From positions 186,001 through 250,000 of the forward strand of contig NZ_CAAGSW010000003.1 of assembly GCF_900774055.1 (NCBI RefSeq): a stretch of DNA of 64,000 nt. Reading direction: 5' to 3'. A program made the position numbers and the translations under genes. The stretch comes from Methanococcoides sp. AM1 (GTDB taxonomy: Archaea > Halobacteriota > Methanosarcinia > Methanosarcinales > Methanosarcinaceae). Below are positions 42,889 to 51,212 of this stretch, in pieces. Each line of letters opens with the position of its first letter. The first letter of the stretch is position 1. The notes under the pieces were generated by a model that was not told the DNA's origin, ran no database searches, and saw only the letters and a list, made by a program, of their open reading frames with translations.

Positions 42889-42934
42889 GAATATCTGTAT
42901 GAAAATGTAAAAAATCTCTAAAACATATCAATGG

Positions 42935-43165
42935 TTAGCCATCATTACCGATCGCATCTACCGGACATGAATCTATTGCATTCTCGCAATCTTTTATCTC
43001 AGAATCCTTTTCTGGTTGCTTAAAGACAAATGCGTTCGATTCATCTTCAGTCATCTTGAAGTTATCCGGAGCATCATTTGTGCATAGGCGACATCCAATA
43101 CATCCTTCGTCTACATAGAACTGACCGGGTATATTCTCAGCTACTTTGTTTTCTTTATCAGCCAT
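42935..43165 (-). CDS. Single-cluster [4Fe-4S] ferredoxin
   Basis: A 76-residue ferredoxin. Ligands CIGCRLC (CxxCxxC) and CPVDAIG (fourth Cys followed by Pro), plus an additional Cys (KDCENAIDSCPVD) that may form a disulfide, as in single-cluster archaeal ferredoxins. It is a soluble electron carrier. It is followed by the cytochrome c lipoprotein gene on the same strand, 160 bases away. Confidence 0.85.
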   Translation of the reverse strand: MADKENKVAENIPGQFYVDEGCIGCRLCTNDAPDNFKMTEDESNAFVFKQPEKDSEIKDCENAIDSCPVDAIGNDG

Positions 43166-43229
43166 CTATAGTTCCCCCACTTATGGATACTGATGTTTAC
43201 TTTTGAATTTACTTTCTATTTATAGGTTG

Positions 43230-43907
43230 TTATAAACTTCGCTTTGACCGAGAAATAGGGCATTTTTTAATCAAAAACACGAATTTTAGGTCATATTGAC
43301 TTTTGGGCAAATTAAATACGATCATCAAATTTATTTGGAATGAAATACACTTAGAATATAGTTATGAAGGATGTGATATTATCAAAACAACAGACAAAAT
43401 GATTCTTGTAACAGTATTTGCTACATTCATTTTGTTAATCACATTCATCCTGTTCATGCCATTTATATTTTCAGGGCCTGCTTCCCCTTTTTTTGTAGTC
43501 CACAACCACGATGTTAATAACCATACTGTAGTTATCGACGTATTGGATTCACGCAACATGTCCATAATAACAGAGACCTATGAATTGGGACCTAAGAGTG
43601 ACATTTCCCGAAAAAGACCTTTGAGATTAAGTTTGCCACTATCAAAGGGTGAGTTTATGTTTAATGTCACTGTGGATAACAAAACAATTGGAACATATCA
43701 TGTAGAAATACCACATCCACATACAATGGTCAATATACGGCTATATTATGAAGATTATACGGGAAATGTGACTCCAATCTCTGTGGAAGTAGCGGCAGTT
43801 GTATAACAATTTCTAATCTGAATCCGAATATATTAGGAAATCAATTTGACCGAAAATTCGTGTTTTGACCGAAAAAGAAATTATTTTTTGGTCAAAGCGT
43901 ATAAATA
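43230..43907. mobile_element. Unit bounded by about 60-bp terminal inverted repeats
   Basis: The left end (43230-43300) and the reverse complement of the right end (43841-43907) align over about 60 bases. Shared blocks include CGCTTTGACC, TCAAAAACACGAATTTT (one A fewer on the right) and GGTCA-ATTGA. The single gene inside has no transposase motifs. This could be a non-autonomous mobile cassette or an inverted duplication. No obvious target-site duplication was found. Confidence 0.55.
43303..43806 (+). CDS. Hypothetical single-pass membrane protein inside the inverted-repeat unit
   Basis: A 167-residue protein. After about 33 residues comes a strong membrane helix (ILVTVFATFILLITFILFMP), then an exported beta-type domain (HNHDVNNHTVVIDVLDSRNM; SLPLSKGEFMFNVTVDNKTI; YHVEIPHPHTMVNIRLYYED). 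The start is uncertain: TTG 43303 gives the full frame, while ATG 43400 would begin just before the helix. A His-rich patch (VVHNHDVNNH) is noticeable. No family recognised. Confidence 0.5.
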   Translation: MGKLNTIIKFIWNEIHLEYSYEGCDIIKTTDKMILVTVFATFILLITFILFMPFIFSGPASPFFVVHNHDVNNHTVVIDVLDSRNMSIITETYELGPKSDISRKRPLRLSLPLSKGEFMFNVTVDNKTIGTYHVEIPHPHTMVNIRLYYEDYTGNVTPISVEVAAVV

Positions 43908-43916
43908 TCTTGATCT

Positions 43917-45305
43917 TCAGGCAACAACCCAATCGCTGTAAACATATGCTTGCTCAGCGTTTGAGCCCCAGGACATGATACCCACGCGATATTCCTGACC
44001 AACCGGGACTTTCAGGTTGGTTACCGTATATGTAATTCCGGCTTCTGCTTCAATTTCCGGGATCACATCACTCTGGATCTGATCCCATCCCATACCTTCA
44101 TTGGTTGATTCAAGGTATGTGTATATGGTTACATCTTCTGCAGTTGCCGAGCCAACATTTGTGATCTCAATATCCAGATCTACATATGTGTACGCTGCCC
44201 CCCTCTTGCCGGTTCCTGTAAATTCAATTTGCAGTTGGGGATATCCATAACCGATCGGAGTTATTGTTGCTTCTGCATTTTTGTACTCATCCGGGATAAC
44301 ACCCACATCCCATCCGGAGTTGGTCGTTTCAAGATAGAAATACTTGACACCGTTGTGATCATAGTAGCTTCCGGAGATACCTTCATCACCCTTTACTCCC
44401 ACTGCCATATGATCAGGCAATGTTATCAATGCCACTCCATATCCCATTTCGTGCAGAAGTGATGCAAGAAGGATCGATGAGTCTTCGCAGTCCCCGCCTC
44501 CGTGATATAGCGTCTCGAATGGGAATCTGGGATACTCATCGTATCCTGCAGAAGCACTGTCACTGACATAAGGAAGGGACTGGACGAAAGCGGTTGCGAT
44601 GTATGGCATCTCATCGTTGGTATAGCCGCCTTCATCAGCGAGGTATTCAAGTTGGGAGGTTATCTGTGATATCAGTTCATCATCGAAGGGGTCATTTGCA
44701 AACTGATCATAATCCCTGCTTCGACTTCTCTCGGAATATAGGTCGTAATCTTCTTTGTAGTATTCATTCTTGATCCAGAACTCTGTACCGTCATAATCCC
44801 ATTCATACGTACGTGTGATGGAATCCTCAGCCAGTGAAACTGCTATCTTTGTTTCAGTTTCAGGGTCAATGGGCTCTGTCTCCAGAAATATCTCCGGCTT
44901 TAGTTCATAGGTAATATCAATAGAGAAACTGCTATCGTATATCTTATCCACTCTGATAGAATAGACAACGTTTCGCTCGTCCGGATCTTTTATATTATAT
45001 GTTTGGCCCGGGGAGAATGTTCTTACGGAATACTCCTTCTCGTCCTTCCTGAAAGATATGACCGTAAACTCTTCTTTCCTGTCAATATCCAGTATCTTCA
45101 GGGAGTATCCATTCTCAAGGTCAAGTACAGCAGTCTTTTTGAGAGTTATGTTATACTCTTCAGTGTATTCCTCAGCTGCTATCTCCGTTTCATCAATATC
45201 AGGCAAACTGTCTTCTTCCGGGTATCCTTCATCTGATATGCAACCCATACCTGAGCAAATGATCATAAAAAGAAAAAACCAGGAGATCGATCTTCTGATA
45301 CCCAT
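43917..45305 (-). CDS. Transglutaminase-like lipoprotein
   Basis: A 462-residue lipoprotein with signal and lipobox (IICSGMGCISDEG). The N-terminal part has beta sequence (about 40-160). The middle carries a transglutaminase-like papain-fold core, with Cys in GGGDCEDSSILLASLLHEMG, His in LPDHMAVGVKGDEG and an Asp/Glu position in KYFYLETTNSGWDVG, giving the Cys-His-Asp/Glu order. The C-terminal 110 residues are CARDB-like (VDLDIEITNVGSATAEDVTI). Likely a cell-surface protease or crosslinking enzyme. Confidence 0.75.
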   Translation of the reverse strand: MGIRRSISWFFLFMIICSGMGCISDEGYPEEDSLPDIDETEIAAEEYTEEYNITLKKTAVLDLENGYSLKILDIDRKEEFTVISFRKDEKEYSVRTFSPGQTYNIKDPDERNVVYSIRVDKIYDSSFSIDITYELKPEIFLETEPIDPETETKIAVSLAEDSITRTYEWDYDGTEFWIKNEYYKEDYDLYSERSRSRDYDQFANDPFDDELISQITSQLEYLADEGGYTNDEMPYIATAFVQSLPYVSDSASAGYDEYPRFPFETLYHGGGDCEDSSILLASLLHEMGYGVALITLPDHMAVGVKGDEGISGSYYDHNGVKYFYLETTNSGWDVGVIPDEYKNAEATITPIGYGYPQLQIEFTGTGKRGAAYTYVDLDIEITNVGSATAEDVTIYTYLESTNEGMGWDQIQSDVIPEIEAEAGITYTVTNLKVPVGQEYRVGIMSWGSNAEQAYVYSDWVVA

Positions 45306-45594
45306 ATGAAATGGAATTGACTGCTGAAATATAATAGTATTGTGGTTGCTACGGATTGATAAGGGCGTGTTGCCTTTGTCACGAGCACTTTCTCTTAAAT
45401 ATCAAAGAAACAGTTGAGTTGATCTCAAAAGTCTAATGGCTACACTTACAATTAATGTGTATTGTATAATTATTGTAAAAGAGCAGATCAGAAGCTTTGA
45501 AATCGGTTCTTTAATAAAGAATGAACTAGAAAGCAAGATATGAGTCTTGAATCTTGAAATTTAATAGCATCATGATGTTGTGGGAGTGCAGTAA

Positions 45595-46140
45595 ATGATC
45601 TATCAGATATTGAATAAGCCATCTTGTTGTGATTGTGGGCCTGCGGAGGACAGTTGTTGTGGTCCGACGAACAGTAACTGTTGCGGACCTGAATCCATTG
45701 ACCTGAACAAAAAGGAGCATGCTTGTCCCGTCTGTGGTACTACTGGAGAACCCGTTGAGAGCATTACAGTCAGACATCTGGTCAAAGAAGAATTGATGTC
45801 ATCTGTTGTTGATGTTGATCACTGGCTTTGTCTTGATGAGAATTGTGATGTTGCATACTATACAGAGACGGAAGCACTTTTCAGAAAAGAAGACCTGAAA
45901 GTTCCGATATGGTTCAAAAAGGATGCTGATCCAAAGTATGCATGTTACTGTAATGAGATAACAGAAGAGCAGGTCATTGAAACAGTTTTCAACACTGGTA
46001 TCGATAGCATGAAGGATGTTATTGCTGCTATCAAAGGTAAAGCAAAAGCTCAGTGCAGGGTCCGGAACCCGACAGGTAAGTGTTGTACACAGGCATTTAA
46101 TAAAGCTATAGAAAAAGGGAAAGATATCAGGAATAATTGA
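45595..46140 (+). CDS. CopZ-like iron-sulfur/zinc metallochaperone
   Basis: A 181-residue Cys-rich protein. The N-terminus has PSCCDCGPAEDSCCGPTNSN then CCGPESID, a cluster of Cys pairs. HACPVCGTTGEPVESITVRH and WLCLDENCDVAYYTETEALF form a zinc/[2Fe-2S] domain like the N-terminal half of Archaeoglobus CopZ. KYACYCNEITEEQVIETVFN then CRVRNPTGKCCTQ is a BFD-like [2Fe-2S] domain. The CopZ C-terminal HMA domain is absent. Probable copper/iron-sulfur handling; the exact metal partner is inference. Confidence 0.75.
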   Translation: MIYQILNKPSCCDCGPAEDSCCGPTNSNCCGPESIDLNKKEHACPVCGTTGEPVESITVRHLVKEELMSSVVDVDHWLCLDENCDVAYYTETEALFRKEDLKVPIWFKKDADPKYACYCNEITEEQVIETVFNTGIDSMKDVIAAIKGKAKAQCRVRNPTGKCCTQAFNKAIEKGKDIRNN

Positions 46141-46360
46141 TAAAAAGACAACTTTCTAATATTATTCTCATGTGTAACAATTAGATTTGTTAAAAATCCT
46201 AGTCCCTTTAACCATTTTTAAGCTAAATTTATAGGACACTTTGCAATTATTTGTATCACAAAATTCTAAAATATATCTATTTTACTTTATTATTTTTGGT
46301 AAGTTATATATACTATCTTGCATAGATTAACTTTTGTAAATTTACTGGAGGGTACATTGT

Positions 46361-46560
46361 ATGGTGGAGAAAAGCGCATTAGACTGGATAGCAATAGCTC
46401 TGGTAGTTATTGGTGGTTTGAACTGGGGATTAGTCGGAATTTCACAGGACTTTAATCTTGTGGCAATGATCTTCGGTTAAGCATAATTGCGAGAATTGTG
46501 TATTTGCTGGTCGGACTTTCGGCAATTTATATGATATACTTCGCAAACAAACAAAATTAA
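46361..46560 (+). pseudogene. DUF378 membrane protein with a frameshift
   Basis: The first 39 codons read MVEKSALDWIAIALVVIGGL, then NWGLVGISQDFNLVAMIFG, the start of DUF378 (YuzA-like) small membrane proteins, and stop at TAA (46478). In the -1 frame the sequence continues as LSIIARIVYLLVGLSAIYMI then YFANKQN to TAA at 46558. Together they give a typical two-helix DUF378 protein. One base is missing at GGTTAAGC, unless a programmed -1 shift occurs. A strong GGAGGGT ribosome site precedes it. Confidence 0.7.
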
Positions 46561-46561
46561 G

Positions 46562-46588
46562 GCAGCAATCTGCTGTCCTTCTTTTTAA
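46562..46588 (+). terminator. Terminator after the DUF378 gene
   Basis: GGCAGCA-ATC-TGCTGTCC hairpin followed by TTCTTTTTAAG, directly after the second TAA of the DUF378 reading frame. Its place there suggests the shifted frame was the original gene end. Confidence 0.65.
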
Positions 46589-46640
46589 GTATGAGTTCAG
46601 ACTTATATTTTATTATAAGTTAATAGGTTTGAAGGTTGAA

Positions 46641-47648
46641 ATGTCACACTATAATATTCCGGAGCATACATACCCAAGACCTCGCGTTGTTGCAAGTAAA
46701 TGTCTTGAGTTTGCAAGTGTACGCTACAACGGAAGTGTTGTTAATTGCCCGACTGTTCGTGCTCTAATTCCATTTGTAGATTTTATCACAGTTTGTCCGG
46801 AAGTTGAAATTGGACTTGGGGTTCCACGTGAAACTATAAGGATCGTTCTTGAAGATGGAAAAAAAAGACTTATTCAACCAAAAACAGAGAAAGATCTGAC
46901 AGAAGATATGGATAAGTTCACTGACAAATTCCTGGAAGATCTGCCTGATGTTGATGGTTTCATATTTAAATCCGGTTCACCTACCATCGGAATAAAAAAG
47001 ATCAGAATATACTCTGCTTCTGATAAAGGGTTCGTAATTGATCATGGATCCGGCTTTTTTGCAGATAAGATCGTTCAAAAGTATGCTGAATATCCTCTTG
47101 AAGAGGACGATCGGCTTAGAAACAATATCATAAGACACCATTTCCTTACAAAACTTTTTGCTTTTGCAGATATTCGGAATGTAAAAGAATCGGGTTCATT
47201 TGAAAAACTCGAGCGATTCTATAAGTATAACCGTTATCTTTTCCGATTATATAACCGTGATCTAGCTGTAAAACTGGATCAGTTGTTGGAGAATAAAAGC
47301 TCATTAGGATTTGATAGGATCATAACAGAATATGAGAAACTCATTCCACAAGTTTTTTGCAGATCACCGGGGTCTAATCAGTTTGCGGATATTGCAAATG
47401 AGATCTTTTTAAGTGTAGCTTCTTCTTTGAATGATGCTGAAAATGAATATCTGACCTGTGTAATCAAAAAATATGTTGATAATCGATTGGCTTATGATGC
47501 ATTACTTGAGATCCTTAAGCTTTACGTTATGCGTTTCAGTGACTCAAAAGAGGAATATTCCAGATTGTTCTTCCCATATCCTGAAGAATTAAAGAATGAA
47601 TCAGAACCTGATAGGGACAGGGATTTCTGGGCAAATTTTCCGATCTGA
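46641..47648 (+). CDS. DUF523/DUF1722 (YbgA-like) protein
   Basis: A 335-residue soluble protein. The N-terminal DUF523 part has PRPRVVASKCLEFASVRYNG, then VVNCPTVRALIPFVDFITVC, PEVEIGLGVPRETIRIV and FKSGSPTIG, with the family Cys residues (SKCLEF, VNCPTV, TVCPEV). The C-terminal DUF1722 part includes RHHFLTKLFAFADIRN and YNRYLFRLYNRDLAVKLDQL. Two-domain proteins of this kind are common in archaea and bacteria and may bind a cluster through the three Cys; their function is not proven. ATG 46641 is preferred over TTG 46629. Confidence 0.82.
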   Translation: MSHYNIPEHTYPRPRVVASKCLEFASVRYNGSVVNCPTVRALIPFVDFITVCPEVEIGLGVPRETIRIVLEDGKKRLIQPKTEKDLTEDMDKFTDKFLEDLPDVDGFIFKSGSPTIGIKKIRIYSASDKGFVIDHGSGFFADKIVQKYAEYPLEEDDRLRNNIIRHHFLTKLFAFADIRNVKESGSFEKLERFYKYNRYLFRLYNRDLAVKLDQLLENKSSLGFDRIITEYEKLIPQVFCRSPGSNQFADIANEIFLSVASSLNDAENEYLTCVIKKYVDNRLAYDALLEILKLYVMRFSDSKEEYSRLFFPYPEELKNESEPDRDRDFWANFPI

Positions 47649-47814
47649 GTTCTCTAAAAAATTTTGTTCAAACTTGTAATCATGACTTAGATAAATCTTT
47701 ATAAATTTAATTTTAAAAAAATAAATTTAGCTCAAAAAAAGTTGGTAAGCTATATATAATATAGATAATAACTTTAACATGCATAATTTATTTGGTGGCC
47801 AAGGGGGGCGACAG

Positions 47815-47956
47815 ATGAAAATGTTAAAGATATTAGTAGCTTTGCTTATCACAACAGTGGTACCGGCGGATATTAAAAGCCAGCAATGTAATTCATGCTA
47901 TAGACAAGTTCATTCTGCCACCTTCAATGGTTGAGGAAGAAAGCACAATGGAGTGA
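47815..47956 (+). pseudogene. Remnant of a fasciclin (FAS1) domain secreted protein
   Basis: It starts like a secreted protein (MKMLKILVALLITTVVPADI) and then, after a frame slip, reads VIHAIDKFILPPSMVEEEST then ME and TGA. VIHAIDKFILPP is the end motif of FAS1 domains. The whole middle is deleted. ATG follows AAGGGGGG. Leftover of an internal deletion. Confidence 0.55.
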
Positions 47957-48049
47957 TAAACTTCATAGTTACAGTGCAAATACCATGAGATTCAAAAGAA
48001 TCTCATTTTTTATGTGGTATATTGTTAAATTAAAAGTGGGGAAATGAAT

Positions 48050-48316
48050 ATGTTATACATGGAAATAAGCACATGGGAACCAGAGAATCGTGATAAGATA
48101 CTTGAACACTTTAAAGAACTGAAGATGCCTGCCGGAGTAACGGTCCACGATCAATGGGTCGATCTCACAGGATCCCGGTATTTTATCTTGTATGAGTGTG
48201 ATGATGCAGAGGCTTTTGCAGCATTCAACCTACCATGGTCGGATGTGTGCTACATTGACACTGTTCCTGTAATGAAATCAACCGAATTCATCTCATTAAT
48301 GAGCAAAAAAAGCTGA
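48050..48316 (+). CDS. DUF3303-type small protein, copy 1
   Basis: An 88-residue soluble protein (MLYMEISTWEPENRDKILEH; VDLTGSRYFILYECDDAEAF; PWSDVCYIDTVPVMKSTEFI). It matches the DUF3303 ferredoxin-like (dimeric alpha-beta barrel) pattern. A tandem copy follows 78 bases later, differing at a modest number of residues. ATG 48050 has GGGGA at good spacing; an in-frame ATG at 48044 is too close to it. Function unknown. Confidence 0.75.
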   Translation: MLYMEISTWEPENRDKILEHFKELKMPAGVTVHDQWVDLTGSRYFILYECDDAEAFAAFNLPWSDVCYIDTVPVMKSTEFISLMSKKS

Positions 48317-48394
48317 GATCAGAGATCGTTGAAAGTAAATAGTGCGAAGTTAGTCCGGAAAGATAACTGTTAAATTCAAATTGGGGAGAGTAAT

Positions 48395-48658
48395 ATGCTA
48401 TATATGGAAATAAGCTCATGGGAACCGCAGAATCGTGATAAGATACTTGAGCACTTTAAAGATATCAAGGTGCCTGCAGGAATAACCATCGTCAATCAGT
48501 GGGTCGATCTTACAGGATCCCGGTATTTTATCCTGTATGAGTGTGATGATGCAGAAGCTCTTGCAACATTCAACCTTCCATGGTCGGATGTGTGCTACAT
48601 TGAAAGTGTCCCTGTGATGGAATCAACCAGGTTCATGTCACTAATGAGCAAAAAATAA
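48395..48658 (+). CDS. DUF3303-type small protein, copy 2
   Basis: An 87-residue tandem duplicate of the preceding gene (MLYMEISSWEPQNRDKILEH; ITIVNQWVDLTGSRYFILYE; WSDVCYIESVPVMESTRFMS). Changes cluster at PAGVTVHDQ versus PAGITIVNQ and near the C-terminus. Both frames are intact, so both copies are probably used. A GGGGAG ribosome site precedes it; a hairpin with a T run follows. Confidence 0.75.
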   Translation: MLYMEISSWEPQNRDKILEHFKDIKVPAGITIVNQWVDLTGSRYFILYECDDAEALATFNLPWSDVCYIESVPVMESTRFMSLMSKK

Positions 48659-48662
48659 TTAG

Positions 48663-48690
48663 ATCCCCATTTTAGGGGATTATTTTTATT
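48663..48690 (+). terminator. Terminator after the DUF3303 pair
   Basis: ATCCCC-ATTTTA-GGGGAT hairpin followed by TATTTTTATTTC. It overlaps the stop of the convergent gene. Confidence 0.6.
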
Positions 48691-49361
48691 TCTTTTTTCT
48701 CTTTTCCTAAGGATAAGCTTACTATTCCGGGTGGGAATGGTTTTGTCGGATACTCATAAACAAAATTTCCTTTGCTGTCTGAAACGATCGTTTGTGAAGC
48801 TTTGATCTTTAATATAACAGTTCCGGCATCATCATCAGCTTCACCATTTATGACTATGTCATAGTTTCCTGAAGGAACATCGTTGTCAACATATATCGCT
48901 TTTCCATTTTCGGCTTTCCGATGCTGTCTAAAAGGTATCAGCATTCGGACGGTGAATGTCATATCCTTGACATTATTTGCTTCAACCCGGAACTCGTTTG
49001 GCAATGAAGTTATTGCTACATCATCAAACCGGTGTTCATATTTTTGATCTTTAACGTTGATCGGGATCTCAAAATTAGCATCCATCCTTATACTTTTTTG
49101 AGGGGTCGTCCTGCCTGATATTATTAAATTCTCTCCTTTCTTTATTTCAAAGGCAGACACATCCCATTCAATTGAATCTGCATATGATGTTTTCGAAATA
49201 GGTCGGTAGAACAATGAATTTATTTTTTTGATAATTGTAAGGAACAGGTTATAATCTTCTTCGATCGTATAATTCCCCCCAAAGGTCAATGACGATCCTC
49301 CTTTTAATTTTAAGAGAATCGTCCCTAAAGCTGTTACTGTTGTTACAGAAACAGAAAGCAA
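48672..49361 (-). CDS. Hypothetical membrane-anchored beta protein
   Basis: A 229-residue protein with a hydrophobic N-terminus (LSVSVTTVTALGTILLKL), then beta-rich sequence (ISGRTTPQKSIRMDANFEIP; DMTFTVRMLIPFRQH; GNYDIVINGEADDDAGTVIL). The last 40 residues (SDSKGNFVYEYPTKPFPPGI) look like an Ig-like domain with a proline-rich turn. The only in-frame start is TTG at 49361, close behind the upstream DUF420-like gene, so the two probably form an operon. Family not recognised. Confidence 0.5.
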   Translation of the reverse strand: MLSVSVTTVTALGTILLKLKGGSSLTFGGNYTIEEDYNLFLTIIKKINSLFYRPISKTSYADSIEWDVSAFEIKKGENLIISGRTTPQKSIRMDANFEIPINVKDQKYEHRFDDVAITSLPNEFRVEANNVKDMTFTVRMLIPFRQHRKAENGKAIYVDNDVPSGNYDIVINGEADDDAGTVILKIKASQTIVSDSKGNFVYEYPTKPFPPGIVSLSLGKEKKEIKIIP

Positions 49362-49387
49362 CAGATCTAAGTCTGAATATTATATTT

Positions 49388-49777
49388 TCAGGCAATATAG
49401 CCGAAGGATATCAGGTACACAATAATTCCCATAATCAATGTAACCATCCATAAGCCAGTTGCAATATCCATATGAACTTTCTTTTTGAATCTCCATCTGT
49501 TGGTCACGAAAAGTATTATGAAAATCAGAACAATTGACCCCAGAAGCCTGTGCAGTAGAAGCACGATTCCATAGGATGCCAGTTGAAAACCCTGACTGAT
49601 CGAATAGAACATGAACAAAATAGTAGGGATAATTGTGAAAACAGCAAGTGATGCTCCTCTTGCATGTTGGTCTATACCCTCTGTCTTCAGCTTGATCGCA
49701 TACACAAGCATTAGAAATGCTATTACCTGTAAGAAAAGTGAAAGGTTCGATAAAGTTCTAATTACATCCAGTTCCAC
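49388..49777 (-). CDS. Four-helix membrane protein (DUF420-like)
   Basis: A 129-residue membrane protein with four helices (SLFLQVIAFLMLVYAIKL; LAVFTIIPTILFMFYSISQG; HRLLGSIVLIFIILFVTNRW; ATGLWMVTLIMGIIVYLISF). HARGASLAV and LHRLLGS place His residues near the membrane faces, as in DUF420/DUF2306-like proteins. The start is GTG at 49777. 26 bases separate it from the next gene downstream. Confidence 0.55.
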   Translation of the reverse strand: MELDVIRTLSNLSLFLQVIAFLMLVYAIKLKTEGIDQHARGASLAVFTIIPTILFMFYSISQGFQLASYGIVLLLHRLLGSIVLIFIILFVTNRWRFKKKVHMDIATGLWMVTLIMGIIVYLISFGYIA

Positions 49778-49859
49778 TAAATTCCCCCATTTAGTTATAC
49801 AAATAAATTGAAGTGTATACTATTTAGTTTTATTGAGAAGTTGTCATTCTGATGCCTCA

Positions 49860-49916
49860 TTTTGTTTTTCATCTTCGTCTCCATCTCCATCTCCATTTCC
49901 ATTTCCATCTTCTTAG
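49860..49916. repeat. Low-complexity hexamer repeat (CATCTC/CATTTC)
   Basis: A run of CCATCTCCATCTCCATTTCCATTTCCATC-like hexamers in a gene-free spacer. A similar CATCTCCATCCTCATCCTCACC stretch is at 11168-11215. On the minus strand it would read as GATGGA repeats (Asp-Gly), perhaps the last trace of an acidic repeat protein. Confidence 0.5.
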
Positions 49917-50025
49917 TCTAATTTGACAAGACATAAATACAATTAATTCTTTTCTTGCACTTTATTTCCCACTTTGGAAAGTATATGGATAATTTATCCT
50001 TTAATTTAAAAGGTGCATCAGAAAT

Positions 50026-50775
50026 ATGAGCCAGCAGAGTGAAAGTCTCTTCACAAGCGCCCTCAAGACAACACTACCGGTCTTCCTGGGATATATTCCA
50101 TTAGGTATGGCCTTTGGTTTCCTCCTCGAAGGAGCCGGTTACCACTGGATATATGCACCCCTAATGAGCATTTTCATCTATGCCGGAGCAGGCCAGTTCA
50201 TTGCAGTTGCACTATTGGCAGCAGGTGCAGGACTCACAGAATTTGCTATCACAACACTGCTGATAAATCTCCGGCATTCTTTCTACGGTCTGTCTCTGCT
50301 GGAAAAGTTCTCCGGCGTTGGAAAGGTCAAAGCTTATCTTATCTTCGCTCTTACCGATGAGACCTATGCTCTTCTCACAACCACCAAAGCCCCGGATGAG
50401 GAGTCAAAGGGAATATTCTACTTCTACATAACTGTGCTTGACCACTCATACTGGATAATGGGCTCGGTTCTGGGAGCTGTACTTGGCTCAGTACTCGATC
50501 TCCGCCTGGAAGGAATGACCTTTGTTCTTACTGCACTGTTCGTAGTGCTGACCATTGAACAGTACCACGCGTCAAGGTCCCGTTTCCCGTTCATGGCAGC
50601 CATGGGTGCAGGCGTCATTTCACTTATGCTCTTCAGCCCTGACAATATGTTATTGTTCTCGATACTCATCGGCACCCTCATCCTGATGGCACATGAAAAG
50701 TTCGTTCAGGACGACCGTGATATTAGAAAGATCCCGGATAAGGATAAGGATAAGGATATGGAGGAGAATCCATGA
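50026..50775 (+). CDS. azlC: AzlC-family branched-chain amino-acid exporter, large subunit
   Basis: A 249-residue membrane protein. TLPVFLGYIPLGMAFGFLLE, MSIFIYAGAGQFIAVALLAA and LLINLRHSFYGLSLLEKFSG are the AzlC signature blocks, followed by ALTDETYALLT and YWIMGSVLGAVLG. With AzlD it forms a two-part exporter of branched-chain amino acids. The C-terminal tail contains a DKDKDKD repeat from a GATAAG triplet run. Its TGA overlaps the ATG of azlD (ATGA). Confidence 0.9.
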   Translation: MSQQSESLFTSALKTTLPVFLGYIPLGMAFGFLLEGAGYHWIYAPLMSIFIYAGAGQFIAVALLAAGAGLTEFAITTLLINLRHSFYGLSLLEKFSGVGKVKAYLIFALTDETYALLTTTKAPDEESKGIFYFYITVLDHSYWIMGSVLGAVLGSVLDLRLEGMTFVLTALFVVLTIEQYHASRSRFPFMAAMGAGVISLMLFSPDNMLLFSILIGTLILMAHEKFVQDDRDIRKIPDKDKDKDMEENP

Positions 50776-51116
50776 TGGAAGAGCCGGCGCATTTACTTGT
50801 TGTCACAGCCGTAGTAGCAGTGGCCACCTTCGCAACAAGAGTTCTTCCTTTCATATTCTTTAATACGAGAGCTCCACCCGGGATACTCTCTACTATTGAG
50901 AAGAACCTCCCTCCGATGATCCTCTTACTGCTTGTGATCTACTGCCTGAAGGACGTACAGTGGCTTTATGCTCCATACGGAGTCCCGGAGATATTCACCA
51001 TAGCAGCGGTCATGGGCCTGCATCTGTGGAAACGCAATGCAATGCTCAGTATTTTTGCAGGAACAGGGCTGTATATGTTGCTGGTTCAGCTGGATGTTTT
51101 TTCAGTTATATTTTGA
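50772..51116 (+). CDS. azlD: AzlD-family branched-chain amino-acid exporter, small subunit
   Basis: A 114-residue membrane protein with three to four helices: VVTAVVAVATFATRVLPFIF, TIEKNLPPMILLLLVIYCLK and AAVMGLHLWKRNAMLSIFAG. The RVLPF and LPPMIL motifs are typical of AzlD. Translationally coupled to azlC. Confidence 0.9.
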   Translation: MMEEPAHLLVVTAVVAVATFATRVLPFIFFNTRAPPGILSTIEKNLPPMILLLLVIYCLKDVQWLYAPYGVPEIFTIAAVMGLHLWKRNAMLSIFAGTGLYMLLVQLDVFSVIF

Positions 51117-51212
51117 TAATGATAGAATTGATGTGAAAACAGAATGGAGCCCAAGCTCCTGAAAGTTTTTACCATGGATCCCTGAAGGCTCAGCAGCAAG
51201 ACAAGGTCAGTT

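Noticed and set aside
44229-45309. Plus-strand open frames opposite the transglutaminase-like lipoprotein gene
   Set aside because: The minus-strand gene has a signal peptide, lipobox and catalytic motifs. The plus-strand frames have none of these and no ribosome sites.
50739-50765. GATAAG triplet repeat at the end of azlC as a regulatory repeat
   Set aside because: It is coding (Lys-Asp tail of AzlC) and short; a variable charged tail is a sufficient explanation.
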